Shown piece after piece: positions 44,001-52,400 of a stretch of DNA of 64,000 nucleotides. Each line of letters starts with the position of its first letter. Positions within the stretch are counted from its first letter, which is position 1. The position numbers and the translations under genes are program-made. The notes beneath the pieces were generated by a model. That model was not told the origin of the DNA. It saw only the letters and a program-made list of their open reading frames with translations, and made no database searches. This DNA is from Chlorops oryzae (taxonomy: Eukaryota > Arthropoda > Insecta > Diptera > Chloropidae). The DNA lies in assembly GCA_020466095.1 (NCBI GenBank), contig CM035806.1, positions 135,134,981-135,198,980 on the forward strand, in the 5' to 3' direction.

Positions 44001-44735
44001 AGAAATACAGAATGGAGTTCTTTTGAAAATTATTAATCAGTAGTCTCCAATGCATTCCCTGTATTTGGCTTTTTGATAGACTGGTAAAAGGTCAATTTTA
44101 AATCGATCTCGAATCGTGTGGCCGAGAATAAAGTTGCGAATTTTTTAACCGTTACTTATGGCTGACTTATGTCTCGTTAGCCGTTTAAAATTTTATTCTC
44201 CTGTCTATAAAAAAAACAAAAAAAATTGTTACTGTTGATATATGGAGAAAATATAATAAACAAGAATAATAAACAACCCGAAAAAACTCCATCCAGCAAC
44301 TACAAATAGCATAAAAATCTTCAAAATTCAACGATTTTTGCACTTCTTTTTTTCCATCCATGATTAAAATGGAGGAAAAACAAAACTGGAAATTTCTTTA
44401 AAGCACTCAAATTTTATCTGAGCGCTCCTTGATTACCGTTTTGGTACTGTAAAGTTGAAAATTTTTACCCGAAATCTGAGAAAAACGACTAACTTTAAAT
44501 AGCTGGTAGTTGACGACGATACCAGCAATGATTTTCGATAGATAATTAGCTCACATTCGAGAGGAACCAAAGCTTCGAATTGCCTCATAATTTATAAGTA
44601 TGAAGGCAAGACAATTTTCATTCATAGTGATGGCCAGTGTCAGGATGGACGTTTTATACTCACTAGGGCTGCTCCATTCGACGAAACGATGAATAAGAGT
44701 GACACGCCAAGGCATATCCAGAGATGTCGTAACAT
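31330..44735 (-). CDS. Ten-exon gene for a large secreted Gly/Pro/Gln-repeat protein (whole gene)
   Basis: Coding exons in transcript order are 44735-44664, 38362-38280, 38216-38113, 37990-37910, 37854-37705, 37644-34506, 34440-34241, 34187-34065, 33982-33879 and 32030-31330. All junctions are GT-AG and the phases join without a break, except for one missing base in exon 6 (near 35990). The product would be about 1585 residues. Seen in order: a hydrophobic signal peptide (1-24); a short segment ending in RTKR (44-47), a furin-type site; Gln/Ser-rich pieces with related (M.GQ.QSQ) motifs; about 1000 residues of Gly/Pro-rich repeats (PGG, YPGG, GxxPGGQ); a Ser/Gln-rich zone; an acidic stretch (EDEEEEIPEDEYDDDED); and a C-terminus with four cysteines. 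Known elastomeric, cuticular and collagen-like matrix proteins of insects share this composition, so an extracellular structural role is my inference. I do not recognise an orthologue. Its coding DNA is much richer in GC than the surroundings. Confidence 0.85.
32035..33625. repeat. Degenerate tandem repeats with mini-me-like cores in intron 9
   Basis: The segment next to exon 10 (AATGAAATG..TTAG.ACTGTGTT..TACATA..CTAACAT..TGTCTC..GACA) recurs at about 32690-32830 and, more weakly, at 33520-33620. Between these lie copies of the dispersed repeat seen at 51.5 kb (GACTTTTGTT, TTGCCACGC, AGACCCTGTACTG, GATAGCTCAACTCCT, ACAGACAGACAG). Many single-base losses relative to the intact copy give it a ragged look. 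Confidence 0.6.
33879..33982 (-). CDS. Exon 9
   Basis: The acceptor is TTTTCAG. It encodes VTDRVDTIYNGPALTSESD and IPDLHLKASKTSKEG. The donor GTATGT is strong. The next intron (32031-33878) contains degraded tandem repeats. Confidence 0.82.
34065..34187 (-). CDS. Exon 8
   Basis: The acceptor is TCTCTAG. It encodes KFGISYHGAAQSASGTKEQ, then VATYREQNRELFHSISQFGD, a less repetitive, probably helical stretch. The donor GTAAGA is strong. Confidence 0.82.
34241..34440 (-). CDS. Exon 7: Ser/Gln/Gly-rich segment
   Basis: The acceptor CCCATAG precedes GTTCAAGCAAAT (VQAND). The 200-bp exon encodes a Ser/Gln/Gly-rich sequence with SQAQIGFRPRQDGG, GGGQSSSQSGSHSG and QSQSQIHGKS. The donor is GTAGGA. Confidence 0.82.
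34506..37644 (-). CDS. Exon 6: giant Gly/Pro/Gln repeat exon with a one-base frameshift
   Basis: The 3139-bp exon encodes about 1047 residues. The first half has longer, irregular repeats such as GQPGxxYxPGS, PSG and FPGG with Tyr at intervals. The second half is dominated by short units of the form PGGQxLYPGG. It closes with a Ser/Gln/Ala-rich tail (SAQ, SQAQ, SQSG). The frame breaks at 35990-35992, where the CCC run (GGG on the coding strand) needs one more base. Upstream the protein reads ...SGFPGG and downstream AGRQTLYPGG. With one base restored, the exon ends in phase 0 exactly as exon 7 requires. Large antisense frames across this exon are shadows of the repeat. The donor is GAA/GTAGAT at 34505. 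Confidence 0.85.
37705..37854 (-). CDS. Exon 5: Gly-rich segment
   Basis: The 150-bp exon encodes EYPPGTGDHLNLLGAGVGGG and further Gly/Ser/Pro-rich sequence up to GDGGVPG. The donor is GTAAGA. It starts the Gly/Pro-rich core. Confidence 0.8.
37910..37990 (-). CDS. Exon 4: Gln-rich segment with a CSEC motif
   Basis: Encodes GTHGMGQAQSQFSMGD, then CSECSPTSIY. The acceptor is TTGGCAG and the donor GTAGAA. The 81-bp length and the phases (2 bases in, 1 base out) agree with both neighbours. The two closely spaced cysteines are the first after the signal peptide. Confidence 0.78.
38113..38216 (-). CDS. Exon 3: Gln/Ser/Glu-rich segment
   Basis: The acceptor is a T-tract ending in TTTAG. It encodes MRGQTQSQYLNFGKPEQDG followed by a KAEAEATESGSRSTV-type polar stretch. 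The donor is GTAGGT. The MRGQTQSQ motif parallels GMGQAQSQ in exon 4, suggesting exon duplication. Confidence 0.78.
38280..38362 (-). CDS. Exon 2: N-terminal segment with RTKR processing site
   Basis: The acceptor AAATTTAG precedes ACG at 38362. The 83-bp exon encodes residues 25-52, including LGQYSFDVETADRTKR and then SGRG. The donor must be the weak GTCAGT at 38279: the closer GT (GGTAGAGG) would shift the next exon out of frame, whereas this one gives phase 2, which exon 3 needs. The sequence GQYSFDVETAD resembles the first part of an insect R&R chitin-binding consensus, but most of that motif is missing. Confidence 0.75.
38868..39270. repeat. Mini-me-like dispersed repeat, second family, copy 1
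   Basis: Shares with 39276-39706 the order GCTAAAGTCGGTCA.. / ATACCC.GC / TATTGGC / TCGTCTT(A)GTCA / TTTGTGGGCGTG.CAGTGGGCG / AGGATC / ACCTGTGT.CC / ACAGACGGACGG / GGAGCTT / AAGATCCGCACAAAACT / CCCTG.TTACGCTGGGTATAAAA. It is non-coding. Confidence 0.78.
39276..39706. repeat. Mini-me-like dispersed repeat, second family, copy 2
   Basis: A near head-to-tail neighbour of the preceding copy. This one has the GACGGACGGACAGACGG (GTCY) tract, a conserved core beginning CATGCCTAAATCGATTC, a TA microsatellite (39607-39626) and the terminal TACGCTGGGTATAAAA. Confidence 0.8.
40311..40742 (-). pseudogene. CACTA/EnSpm-type transposase fragment
   Basis: 143 codons read LHSDMYNLRRGV, KAVLISGTCDIPAKADFLNH, then HHNGFYGCTLCYSPGYNI, a histidine- and cysteine-bearing NGFYGC..C block. 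Farther on come KGPTILSSIM and DHIHGIA. The combination of a 'GT.D.PA' strand, an 'NGFYGC..C' knuckle, a 'GVKGP' segment and a 'D..H' near the end is known from transposases of EnSpm/CACTA-like elements in animals. The rest of the catalytic region is missing and the frame runs out into the left subterminal array, so it is a non-functional remnant created by internal deletion. Confidence 0.65.
40749..41375 (+). CDS. Proline/serine/tyrosine-rich open frame inside the CACTA-like element
   Basis: 208 codons are open on the plus strand, from just after a TAA (40746-40748) to TAA at 41373-41375; there is no early ATG, so it would need a splice or has lost its start. The first half is an internal duplication: ISSAPRKKHKRCGKLSPPEP and ISSSPRKKQKRCGKFSPPEP, each followed by a spacer with SIVK/TIVK and L. 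The second half is rich in Pro, Ser, Tyr and Gln (YQQTPSSDYHPQP, CYYPPLPPFYHPP). The basic RKK.KR motif could be nuclear-localising. The stop immediately before the frame replaces a GAA found in the other repeat unit, a sign of decay. It may be the element's second protein or a captured host exon. The opposite-strand frames here are shadows. Confidence 0.55.
   Translation, partial: TFASKPSISSAPRKKHKRCGKLSPPEPSASIVKKLSAEPSSANTLAKSYGAQPAPSTSTETFAAEPNISSSPRKKQKRCGKFSPPEPPATIVKQLYEDQPPASTPTIVQTPTPSISQTAYQNPSAPLYQQTPSSDYHPQPCYYPPLPPFYHPPTTNNYPSPSVSYSYQDIPPMHYPSEPQSTSSSMSLPRVTSDQNEPYTDFQKFVNL
41768..43061 (-). mobile_element. Complete mariner element (1294 bp)
   Basis: Perfect 32-bp terminal inverted repeats (starting TTAGGTGTAGTAAAAAG; 41768-41799 and 43030-43061) are bounded by the TA target duplication (41766-41767 and 43062-43063). 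It encloses one uninterrupted transposase frame on the minus strand. Identical repeats and an open frame point to a recent insertion. Confidence 0.97.
41845..42876 (-). CDS. Mariner transposase (cecropia/Hsmar1-type, DD34D)
   Basis: A cut-and-paste DNA transposase of 343 residues, the usual mariner length. I start it at the ATG at 42876 (MDISKEKIR, in an AAAGATGG context); frames that run farther upstream have no ATG. Seen in order: an N-terminal double helix-turn-helix DNA-binding region (about 1-110) with the linker GRPIVENVDKI; the WVPHELTQKN motif; then the catalytic triad in TGDEKW, in HQDNARPHTS, and exactly 34 residues later in YSPDLAPSD. The last aspartate is followed by NHLF where YHLF is more usual. 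No stop or frameshift interrupts it, and it ends in QQVIEQNGAYLT. The closest remembered family is the cecropia subfamily, which includes primate Hsmar1. Its internal promoter is not visible. It is likely capable of making protein, though activity is untested. Confidence 0.95.
   Translation of the reverse strand: MDISKEKIRYILQFFFDKGENASQAAENVNSVYGPDTVTANHGFSQFWFRRFRSGNFDVKDAPRTGRPIVENVDKIMEIIESDRHVSTVSIAKELKIAQKTVWNHLNKAGYTKKLDVWVPHELTQKNLIDRISICESLLNRNKIDPFLKRLVTGDEKWVTYDNVKRKRSRSKHGEPAETVAKPGLTARKVLLCVWWDWQGIIYYELLPYGKTLNSELYCQQLDRLKEAIAHKRPALANRRGIVFHQDNARPHTSIVTRQKLREFGWEVLLHPPYSPDLAPSDNHLFLSMANNFAGETFASREASEIRLSQFFANRNEGFYERGIMKFPLKWQQVIEQNGAYLT
44400..44495 (-). repeat. Foldback-family fragment
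   Basis: Read on the minus strand it matches 25350-25445 (TTTCGGGTAAAAATTTTCAA, CAAAACGGTAATCAAGGAGC, GCTCAG) and the arms of the 45.7-49.7 kb palindrome. Confidence 0.6.
44664..44735 (-). CDS. Exon 1: start codon and signal peptide
   Basis: The ATG at 44735 opens 24 codons: MLRHLW, then a hydrophobic core (ICLGVSLLFIVSS), then NGAAL, a textbook secretory signal with a small-residue cleavage region. It ends in phase 0 at an excellent donor (GTGAGTAT). Exon 2 continues in phase 0. The 6.3-kb intron that follows is filled with mobile elements. Confidence 0.8.
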
Positions 44736-45092
44736 TTTAATTTGTTTTGTTTTTTTTTATTTCTTTAAATTTTTTATTTTTTATTTTGTTAAATTAAAAA
44801 AAAAAGTGCTTTGAACTCGCGTTGTGAGCGAATTGTCTGAATTATATATCCGTGCCGTCGTAAAAGTACTTCCTCCCTGGCACAAAAAATCCTTTCTCCG
44901 ATCAAAAATTAACTTAAAAATAAATGCTAAGTGATTAATTTTATTGAAAATTCATTTTTTCGACAGCTCCGCGGGATCGTCGTCCAAAAGCACACAATAA
45001 ATTATGGATCCTTATCCGGCGAGCTCGTTTTGCTCGCGCGTTATTCTCAACACTTCGACACTTTTATGCTGTTGCGAATTTAATCGGTTTTG

Positions 45093-45100
45093 TATTTATA
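45093..45100 (-). promoter_or_regulatory. Candidate TATA box of the secreted-protein gene
   Basis: TATAAATA on the minus strand, preceded by GC, lies about 360 bp upstream of the start codon at 44735. Transcription would begin about 30 bp downstream, near 45065, giving a 5' UTR of about 330 nt. No perfect arthropod initiator is seen there, so this is a moderate-confidence call. Confidence 0.45.
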
Positions 45101-46405
45101 GCGAATCTTTGGCACCCATTATGTTAAAAGTTTCGTTTTGAGAAAAATTAAAAACGATATTAAAAACAAAAGGCTTAGCGAAAACTTGTCGGAATTTTTG
45201 CTTCCGAACGCGTCAACTGTTGGAATGAAAATAACGCATCAAATTTTAAAGAGATAGAAGCCGGAGTCCCGCTTTTGGAGCAGTTCAGCGATTTCAATGG
45301 TAAAAGCATAAGTCGTGGAGCCAATACTTTCATACCTAAGTATTATTATGCGCTTATCTGTGGGTAGCCTGACTATTCCACTGATATATATGTACAAATG
45401 TACATACTTATGTATATGCGAGCAATTGTCACTGTGTGTCAGAATCTATTTACGAATGTATGTATGTATATTTATGCATTTATATATATATGAATATTTA
45501 TAATTATTGGTATAATAAGTTTTCCCACTATACGCATAGAGGGTATGGACTGGCAACAACTATTGAGCCCAAGCCCTGAGACATGTTTTAAGAAGAGCAC
45601 AAGTGCAACCATCACACGCACTTGGCAGATACATAGATATGTACTTATGTATATGTCAATAGAAAATTTCACAATTAATATGGAAAAATTTGCGCTGGAT
45701 GAAAAATTTCGAGCACACTCGAACGGTAATTTTGAGGTTTTTTCTTCGGATTTTAAGTAAAAAGTGGTCGGCTTCGCAGTGGCTAAACTGTATTAAGGAG
45801 CACTCAGATCCAGGAGGGCCAACTCCACGAAGCTGTTTAGTTTTAATTTTTCAATATTTTAATCAAAAAATTCTTTAAAAATTCTTTCCGGATTGGGAGC
45901 TATGGGCCAGAAATGTCAAAAGGAGGTGAAAAAAATTGGAAAATTTTCATGAATTTCTGCCATTTTGATCTACTGGATGCATTTTTTTTTTTTTTTGTGG
46001 ATTGGGGAGCAATCCATGTACGGGACAAATGATATTCATTATATTTTTGATGTTTAAATGTTTAATTGGATGAAAAGATTATTTAAATGTACTCGTATTA
46101 AGATACTTAACAGGATATAAAATGCCCTTTCGAAAATTTGTGAGTAATTTTATAAGTTTTTGTCTGTTTGTACGGGACAAAAGAAGCATTTTTTGTGGAA
46201 TGCTCCTTAGTTAGTACTACAAATATATTTTTTCAAGTCTAGGGATAAAATTTTGTCATAGGCAGGAAAATAATTATATTGAACGGGTTACGAGGTGTAG
46301 TCATAAGTAAGGGCGTAACTTAATTCTCGGCCAGGATTTTTGAGAGCGATTAAAAAAAAAACACTGGAGCCAACCTGACTAAACCAAATATGGGGCATTG
46401 CTATA

Positions 46406-47354
46406 TTGCACCAAGTTCTTTCAGAAACTGCAATCATTCATTTGGTTTACATTCGATGACCACAAATATGTGTCACAGTGCTATGAAAGTCATTTCCGAT
46501 TGGGAAACAATAGCTCGATGTTTACTAGACATGCGCTTCGATGTAGGGGTTTCCATATCAGTATTTTGATCGTGTGAATCGATCATTCAATGGCTCGTTG
46601 GATCGTTGGCATTTATTGAAGTCCCATGCTTGCGCCATACGAGGATGATGCTTTGCACTATGATGCCATATGTACATGTACATATATCGTCTGAAAGACC
46701 AGAGACGAAGCGCCAGTTGAGTATTGAAAAAAAAAAAAAAAAAGGAATGCGGCAGAGACGCATTAAATCGTTGTAGACTTTTGACCTATTTTGAGGAAAT
46801 GAAGAAAACGAACAGATCGACGATCATCGACGACAATGCTGTGACAAAGTTTAATGCTATAATGGGTTTTTTCTTCTTCTTCTTTTTGATATACAAAGAT
46901 ATTCATATTTCGCTTGGATTTTATTTAACTTTACTATAAAATTGAAATGCGCTTTCATAAAAACAACAGAACTCTATCAAAAAGCACCCACGAATCACAT
47001 ATAGTCTATCCTTGGAGATTGCATTTTTCAATACTTTCTTTAAAAATCAAGGGTGCTATTATTACCATAGACGGACGATGTTATTCATCGCGATCAAATT
47101 TGTGTTGCCAAATACACACCACAACGGTGGAGCTAAAAAAAATTGGGTTAAGCAATCTCTTCGTTTAATGTGTCGTCAATCATATTTGATGCAATCAACG
47201 ATAGCATTTGAGACGGATATAAAATCAATCATTTGTATAATGAATGCCGGCTTAAAGGATTGGAAGCAATAGCTCGTTGCACTGTGACACTTATTTAAGG
47301 TCATCGAATCCAAACCAAATGAATGATTGCAGTTTCTGAAAGAACTTGGTGCAA
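46406..47354. mobile_element. Nested TIR element, ends TTGCACCAAGTTCTTTCAG
   Basis: TTGCACCAAGTTCTTTCAGA at the left is inverted at the right, and homology continues for about 100 bp (AAACTGCAATCATTCATTTG, CACAGTG, GCAATAGCTCG). TA lies on both sides. The interior has only short frames without recognisable domains. It sits at the centre of the outer palindrome. Confidence 0.78.
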
Positions 47355-47373
47355 TATATAGTAGATACATATA

Positions 47374-49009
47374 TTAGGGTGGTCCTTATTTTAAAAAATT
47401 TTCCTTTTTTCGCGCGACACCCCGTCATTTCAATATATATGTATCACGAGAAAATATTTCTGTATTTTTTTGAAATTTTTTAAATGACATTTAGGGATTG
47501 CTACCAACGGTCAAAGTTTTCCAAATAAACTCAATATATGAAATTGTTAGTTTCATATAAAATATTAAAAATTTACACAAGCTCGCTGTCTGTGGTCATA
47601 GGACAATCAATTGTGTAAGTCTGTGTTAAATCTGACCATCGTCGTCTTCACCATTACAGAGATATAAGGAGTTTTATAAAATAATTCAATTTGGAGATAC
47701 ATAACATAACTTTGAATTGAAAAACTCACTTGTTTTTTCGTTACAAAAATAAATAATGACTAGATTGATTCGATATATTGGGTCAGATAAAAACAAAGTG
47801 CTTATAAGTTATAACTAGGGCTCGGATTTTGTTGACTTTTATAATATTAAAGCATACTTTATGGCGCACAAATTTTGTTCATCTCACCTTAAATTAGGAT
47901 TCAAATCGATTTTTGACTTCAATATGAATTTTTTAAAATTAAAAAAGCGATTTGAAGTTCAACTTCGCTTAACTTATTCGCAAAATGCTGGTACGAAAAT
48001 ATTTTTGCCCCATAAAGTATGCTTTAAATTTATAAAAGTCATTAAAATCCGAGCCCTGGTTATAACGCATTAAACAAAATGGACATTCGTTCTTCTTTAG
48101 GTCAAATGAATACATTATTTTCTATTTAAAAGAATAACACATTGGCCAAAATGTGTGGGCGCAGCAGTAAATGTGGTCAGCTATAGAATTAAGCACATTT
48201 CAATCGGAACTTAATTTTTCCCTGTCCCAATATTTCAAATCAATCTAGTAATTTCTTCTTTTTGAAACGAAAAACAAGAGGATTTTTCAATTCAAAGTTA
48301 TATTATGCTATGTATAAAAATCTCCGAATTGAGTTGTTTTAGAAAACTCCTTATATCTTTGCAACGATGAAGACGACGATGGTCAGATTTAACACAGACT
48401 TACAGAATTGATTTTCCCTTAACATCAGATAGCGAGCTTGAAAGATCGCTCAATAGTGGTTGAGCTATGTTCATTCAAAGTAAAAAAATAACATGCAATT
48501 TTTACATACAATTTTAAATTTTTCGACTTTGAGCATTATATTTTACCATTAATTTGAAGATTGGTAATTTATTTTTGATTTCATATTAAAAAATGACGTT
48601 TTAAGAACACAAAAGTCTTAAAAATTTTAAGATAGCTCAAACCATATTTGAGAAATATGAGTTTCAAAACATCAATGGTAATTAAAAATTTAATACGCGA
48701 TTAACTTGGAACTCTGACGTGATGGAATTTTTTTGATATTTTTCAGTTATTTACCAAGCTGAAATCTATAGAAAATGCTTAAAAATCCTTGGCTTTTTGT
48801 ACTGCTGTAATTTTATAATATATTTTATGAAACTAACAAATTTTTATATGGAGTTTATATGGAAAATTTTGAACGCTGATAGCGACCCCTAAATGTCATT
48901 TAAAAAATTTCAAAAAAATACAGAAATAATTCCTCGTGATACATATATATTAAAACGACGGGGTGTCGCGCGAAAAAAAGAAAATTTTTGAAAATAAGGA
49001 CCACCCTAA
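47374..49009. mobile_element. Nested foldback element, ends TTAGGGTGGTCC
   Basis: TTAGGGTGGTCCTTATTTT at the left is inverted at the right. TA flanks are at 47372-47373 and 49010-49011. Long imperfect arms of about 450 bp share words such as CGCGCGACACCCCGTC, TGGTCAGATTTAACACAGAC and GAACTTTGAATTGAAAAA-like strings. The arms are interrupted in the middle by the hAT-type MITE 47816-48058. The total is 1636 bp with no transposase. Confidence 0.82.
47816..48058. mobile_element. hAT-type MITE, TIR CAGGGCTCGG, copy 2, with 8-bp TSD
   Basis: This 243-bp copy of the 12683-12928 element has its first base changed to T (TAGGGCTCGG). The perfect 8-bp direct repeat GTTATAAC flanks it (47808-47815 and 48059-48066). 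It lies in the loop of the nested foldback element, making it the innermost and youngest of the stack. Confidence 0.88.
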
Positions 49010-49725
49010 TATATATATAGCAATGCCTCATATTTGGTTTAGTCAGCTTGGCTCCAGTTTTTTTTTAATCGCTCTCAAAACTCCTGGCCGAGAATTAAGT
49101 TACGCCCTTACTTATGACTATACCTCGTAATCCGTTCAATATAATTATTTTCCTGCCTATGACAAAATTTTATCCCTAGACTTGAAAAAAAAATATTTTT
49201 ATTACTAACTAAGGAGCATTCCACAAAAAATGCTTCTTTTGTCCCGTACAAACAGACAAAAACTTATAAAATTACTCACAAATTTTCGAAAGGGCATTTT
49301 ATATCCTGTTAAGTATCTTAATATGAGAACATTTAAATAATCTTTTCATCCAATTAAACATTTAAACATCAAAAATATAATGAATATCATTTGTCCCGTA
49401 CATGGATTGCTCCCCAATCCACAAAAAAAAAAAATGCATCTAGTAGATCAAAATGGCAGAAATTCATGAAAATTTTCCAATATCTTTCACCTCCTTTTGA
49501 CATTTCTGGCCCATAGCTCCCAATCCGGAAAGAATTTTTAAAGAATTTTTTGATTAAAATATTGAAAAATTAAAACTAAACAGCTTCGTGGAGTTGGCCC
49601 TACTGCATCTGAGTGCTGGCTAACACAGTTTGGCCACTGCGAGGCTGATAAATTTTTACCTGAAACCCGAAGAAAACCATAAAATTACCCTAAGTGTGCT
49701 CGAATATTTTCATTATTTTTCCCAC

Positions 49726-51493
49726 CGTTAGTGTTGCTTGCACGAAATCCTGGATTAAGAAGATAAGAACCTTCCTGAGCGATGGATTAAAGTTTGATCA
49801 TTCTACTTCAATCCACAGTTAATCTGTCTTAAATCTAAAATATGGCAAATATTGCGATTGCTTAGGATATTATATACACTCGTCCCTGTAGGAATTGGGG
49901 ACATGAATTTTGACCCAAAAAAAAAAGAAAACTTCGAAACACGAACAACCAAACCTGAACATATACGAAACGATCTTGACAAACTGTATTTAATTTCAAT
50001 TTATGTAATTTCAAGTGAGTTTGTTTTTCAGATGCTGTCGCTGCTGCTGCATATAAATGGGGTTTCAATTGATAAATGACATTTGTGCTATGGAATTCAA
50101 TTTAATAAATAACAATTCTCTTTCATATCGTCAAACATATGATGCCTTCAAAACGATGTGATTCCACGCATTCTAATTAAAACCCATTGAATGAGACCGA
50201 CGCACAAAACCGAGAAAACAAAAAACGAAAAAAATTTTAAAAAACCGAAACACTTTAAATAAAATTTTCCCTCTGACTTCTCTCTGCTTACTCAAATAAT
50301 GTAATATGATGGCCGATTAAAAAACGCAATATTACCCAGCAGGAAAAAGTTCAAAGTCAAAGCCTATTTGAATTGGAAATGAACAACTTCTCCATAATTT
50401 GTCGGGCAGCGAATGAAGATTTCACGATCTCTTTGGAATCATACTATATATCAAAAACTGCCGATGAGATTCCAATTGAAAGACAATGAGCTCCATACAT
50501 CGTCAAGCCGTATACAAACCTACATATAGGTATAGTTCGCGCAAACACATGCCATAATCACGGATCAACTGGAGGAGGATCACAACCATATAAATTCTAC
50601 TTAAATTAATTGAACCTAATTCAGTCCACTTTGCCTCTGTCGACCCTGGTTGAATTTCGGACAATTTTTTGCAAGACTGACTATTATGTATGTACATTTG
50701 TATGTAAGGATGGACGCAAATAAAAAGTTTTTTTGCACCTCTGCTGTTTTGATTGATTGCAGCAGGACAATTGTTTTTTTGGTATATATCTCCGAAATTA
50801 GTCCCAAAGTCTCGCCATTTTCCTTAATCTAGGGGAGATCCAGCTTAACTGGCAACAGTGGTCAAATTGCAGCATCCATATGTTCCACATCGAACTTCAA
50901 CGGGTCTTTTATAAAAAAAAAAAAAAAATCCTTATAAAATGACTTCAATTCGTTTGACTTCTTAAAGGCACTCAAGATTTTCCGACAGGGATACCGAAGA
51001 ACATCTTCCAAATTGATCTTGTTCGCTTGCTTGAGCTGCCTGCCTCTGACTGCCTGGTTGAGCTTGCTTGTTGGAGCACGCATTTTTTTCTTTTCTAAAT
51101 TATTGATATTATCAATCTGGGTTTCAATTATTTGTGTATCGCTATTTTTATTGCTCGAATAGCCTTGAATAAAATTACATTTTTGATTGTTGAAATAATT
51201 GGAAGTGCGTCCGGACGTACACTAACAATTCTCAAGTTCTTTATTCGAACGAAGGAAATTAAACATAACATGCTAACTATGTACCTACATGTGTTTTTGA
51301 AATATGTAGATTTTGGATAGAGTGAACTAATTTTTGCAAGGCCTGTTCACACTAACGAGACTGTTCACACTATCGAGCCTGAAGTTTTTATTTATTTTTT
51401 TATTTGCTTCATGTAATTCAAATATGTACACAAATTTAGATGCAAAAAGTGAAAAAAAATTGTTCTTCTACCAAGAAGCTTCGCATTTGAAAA
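49726..51493. other. Non-coding, no gene supported
   Basis: Only short frames occur, overlapping on both strands (for example around 49850-50080 and 50500-50830), without recognisable motifs. Confidence 0.35.
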
Positions 51494-52193
51494 CAAGTAA
51501 GGGTGTTATAGTCAGGCGAGCTTGACAATAGAATACCCGACACAGACACACATCTTCAAATAATTTTGAATATCAGGAGTTGTTTAAGGCCATAAGGGGC
51601 CCCATATACCGACTTTTGTTTAATTTCTTTATGAAAACCGCCCCTTTGCCACGCCCACTTTTCCAAACTTTTCAGAATTCTAATCGGAGACCTAAATATA
51701 CGCGCAAATTCTAAGTTTAATTGAAATATTTGGGAAAAGTCAGATTTTGGGGCAGTTTTGAGATTTTTGTGACAGACCCTAGTACTGGAGGTACCCTTAA
51801 TAATGGACCGATCAAGAAAATTTTGGGGCAAGATGTTTATGTCTACAAAGGAAGTATAAGTGCCAATTTTCGTTCAAGTCCCATAGGCGTTTCGGGAGTA
51901 GGAGACAATTTTCGAAAAACGCCCTTCTGCCACGCCCATTTTTCTAATTTTTGTAAATCACATTAATTGGCCCAAAATATGTTCAAATGCCAAATTTTAT
52001 CAAAATATCTTGTAAAACATCGGTTTTAGAGCAGTTTTTGTGATTTTCATAACAGACCCTAGTACTGGAGGTACCCCTAAAAATGGTCCGATCGGGTCCA
52101 TTCTCGAACTTGTTCTTACTCATACCCCTGTGAGCACGCATACGAAATTTTGTCAAGATAGCTCAACTCCTTCGATAAGATAACTGTATACAG

Positions 52194-52251
<58 letters not shown>

Positions 52252-52400
52252 GGACAGACGGACATGTCTAAATCGAATCTCCTGGTGACGCTGATCATTT
52301 CTATATATATTTTGTATGGTCTATCTCGACTGGTTCTGGGTGTTACATACAACCACACAAACGCAATGTACCCTCGACACAGAGTGTGTCGGGTATAAAA
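51494..52400. repeat. Mini-me-like dispersed repeat with GACA microsatellite (fullest copy)
   Basis: Starts AACAAGTAAGGGTGTTATAG with ATACCCGACACAGACACACA, and ends GACACAGAGTGTGTCGGGTATAAAA, so its ends are partly inverted. The middle has CCGCCCCTTTGCCACGCCCA twice, AGACCCTAGTACTGGAGGTA twice, GATAGCTCAACTCCTTCGATA, a (CAGA)n tract at about 52193-52262, a conserved core (CATGTCTAAATCGAATC..) and a TA-rich tract. The GTCY repeat / core / TA layout matches published descriptions of dipteran mini-me elements; the assignment is from memory. Confidence 0.75.

Larger units (their letters stand above)
38364..44663. other. Intron 1 of the secreted-protein gene
   Basis: It runs from the GTGAGTAT donor to the AAATTTAG acceptor. 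It holds two mini-me-like repeats (38868-39270 and 39276-39706), a CACTA/EnSpm-like element (39991-43075) with a mariner inside it (41768-43061), and a foldback-family fragment (44400-44495). The rest, including 43080-44390, is AT-rich with T-runs and shows no gene. Confidence 0.75.
45700..49725. mobile_element. Large palindromic (foldback) element with nested insertions
   Basis: The left arm about 45700-46403 and right arm about 49014-49725 are inverted copies over some 700 bp, with shared words such as GAACGGGTTACGAGGTGTAG, AAGGGCGTAACTT, CATTTTTTGTGGAATGCTCC and GGGAGCTATGGGCCAGAAAT. The centre has been filled by two further inverted-repeat elements (46406-47354 and 47374-49009), the second of which holds a hAT-type MITE. 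No transposase frame is seen. Confidence 0.85.

Noticed and set aside
46724..47272. Short plus-strand frames inside the nested TIR element
   Set aside because: No transposase motif could be recognised; the element appears non-autonomous.
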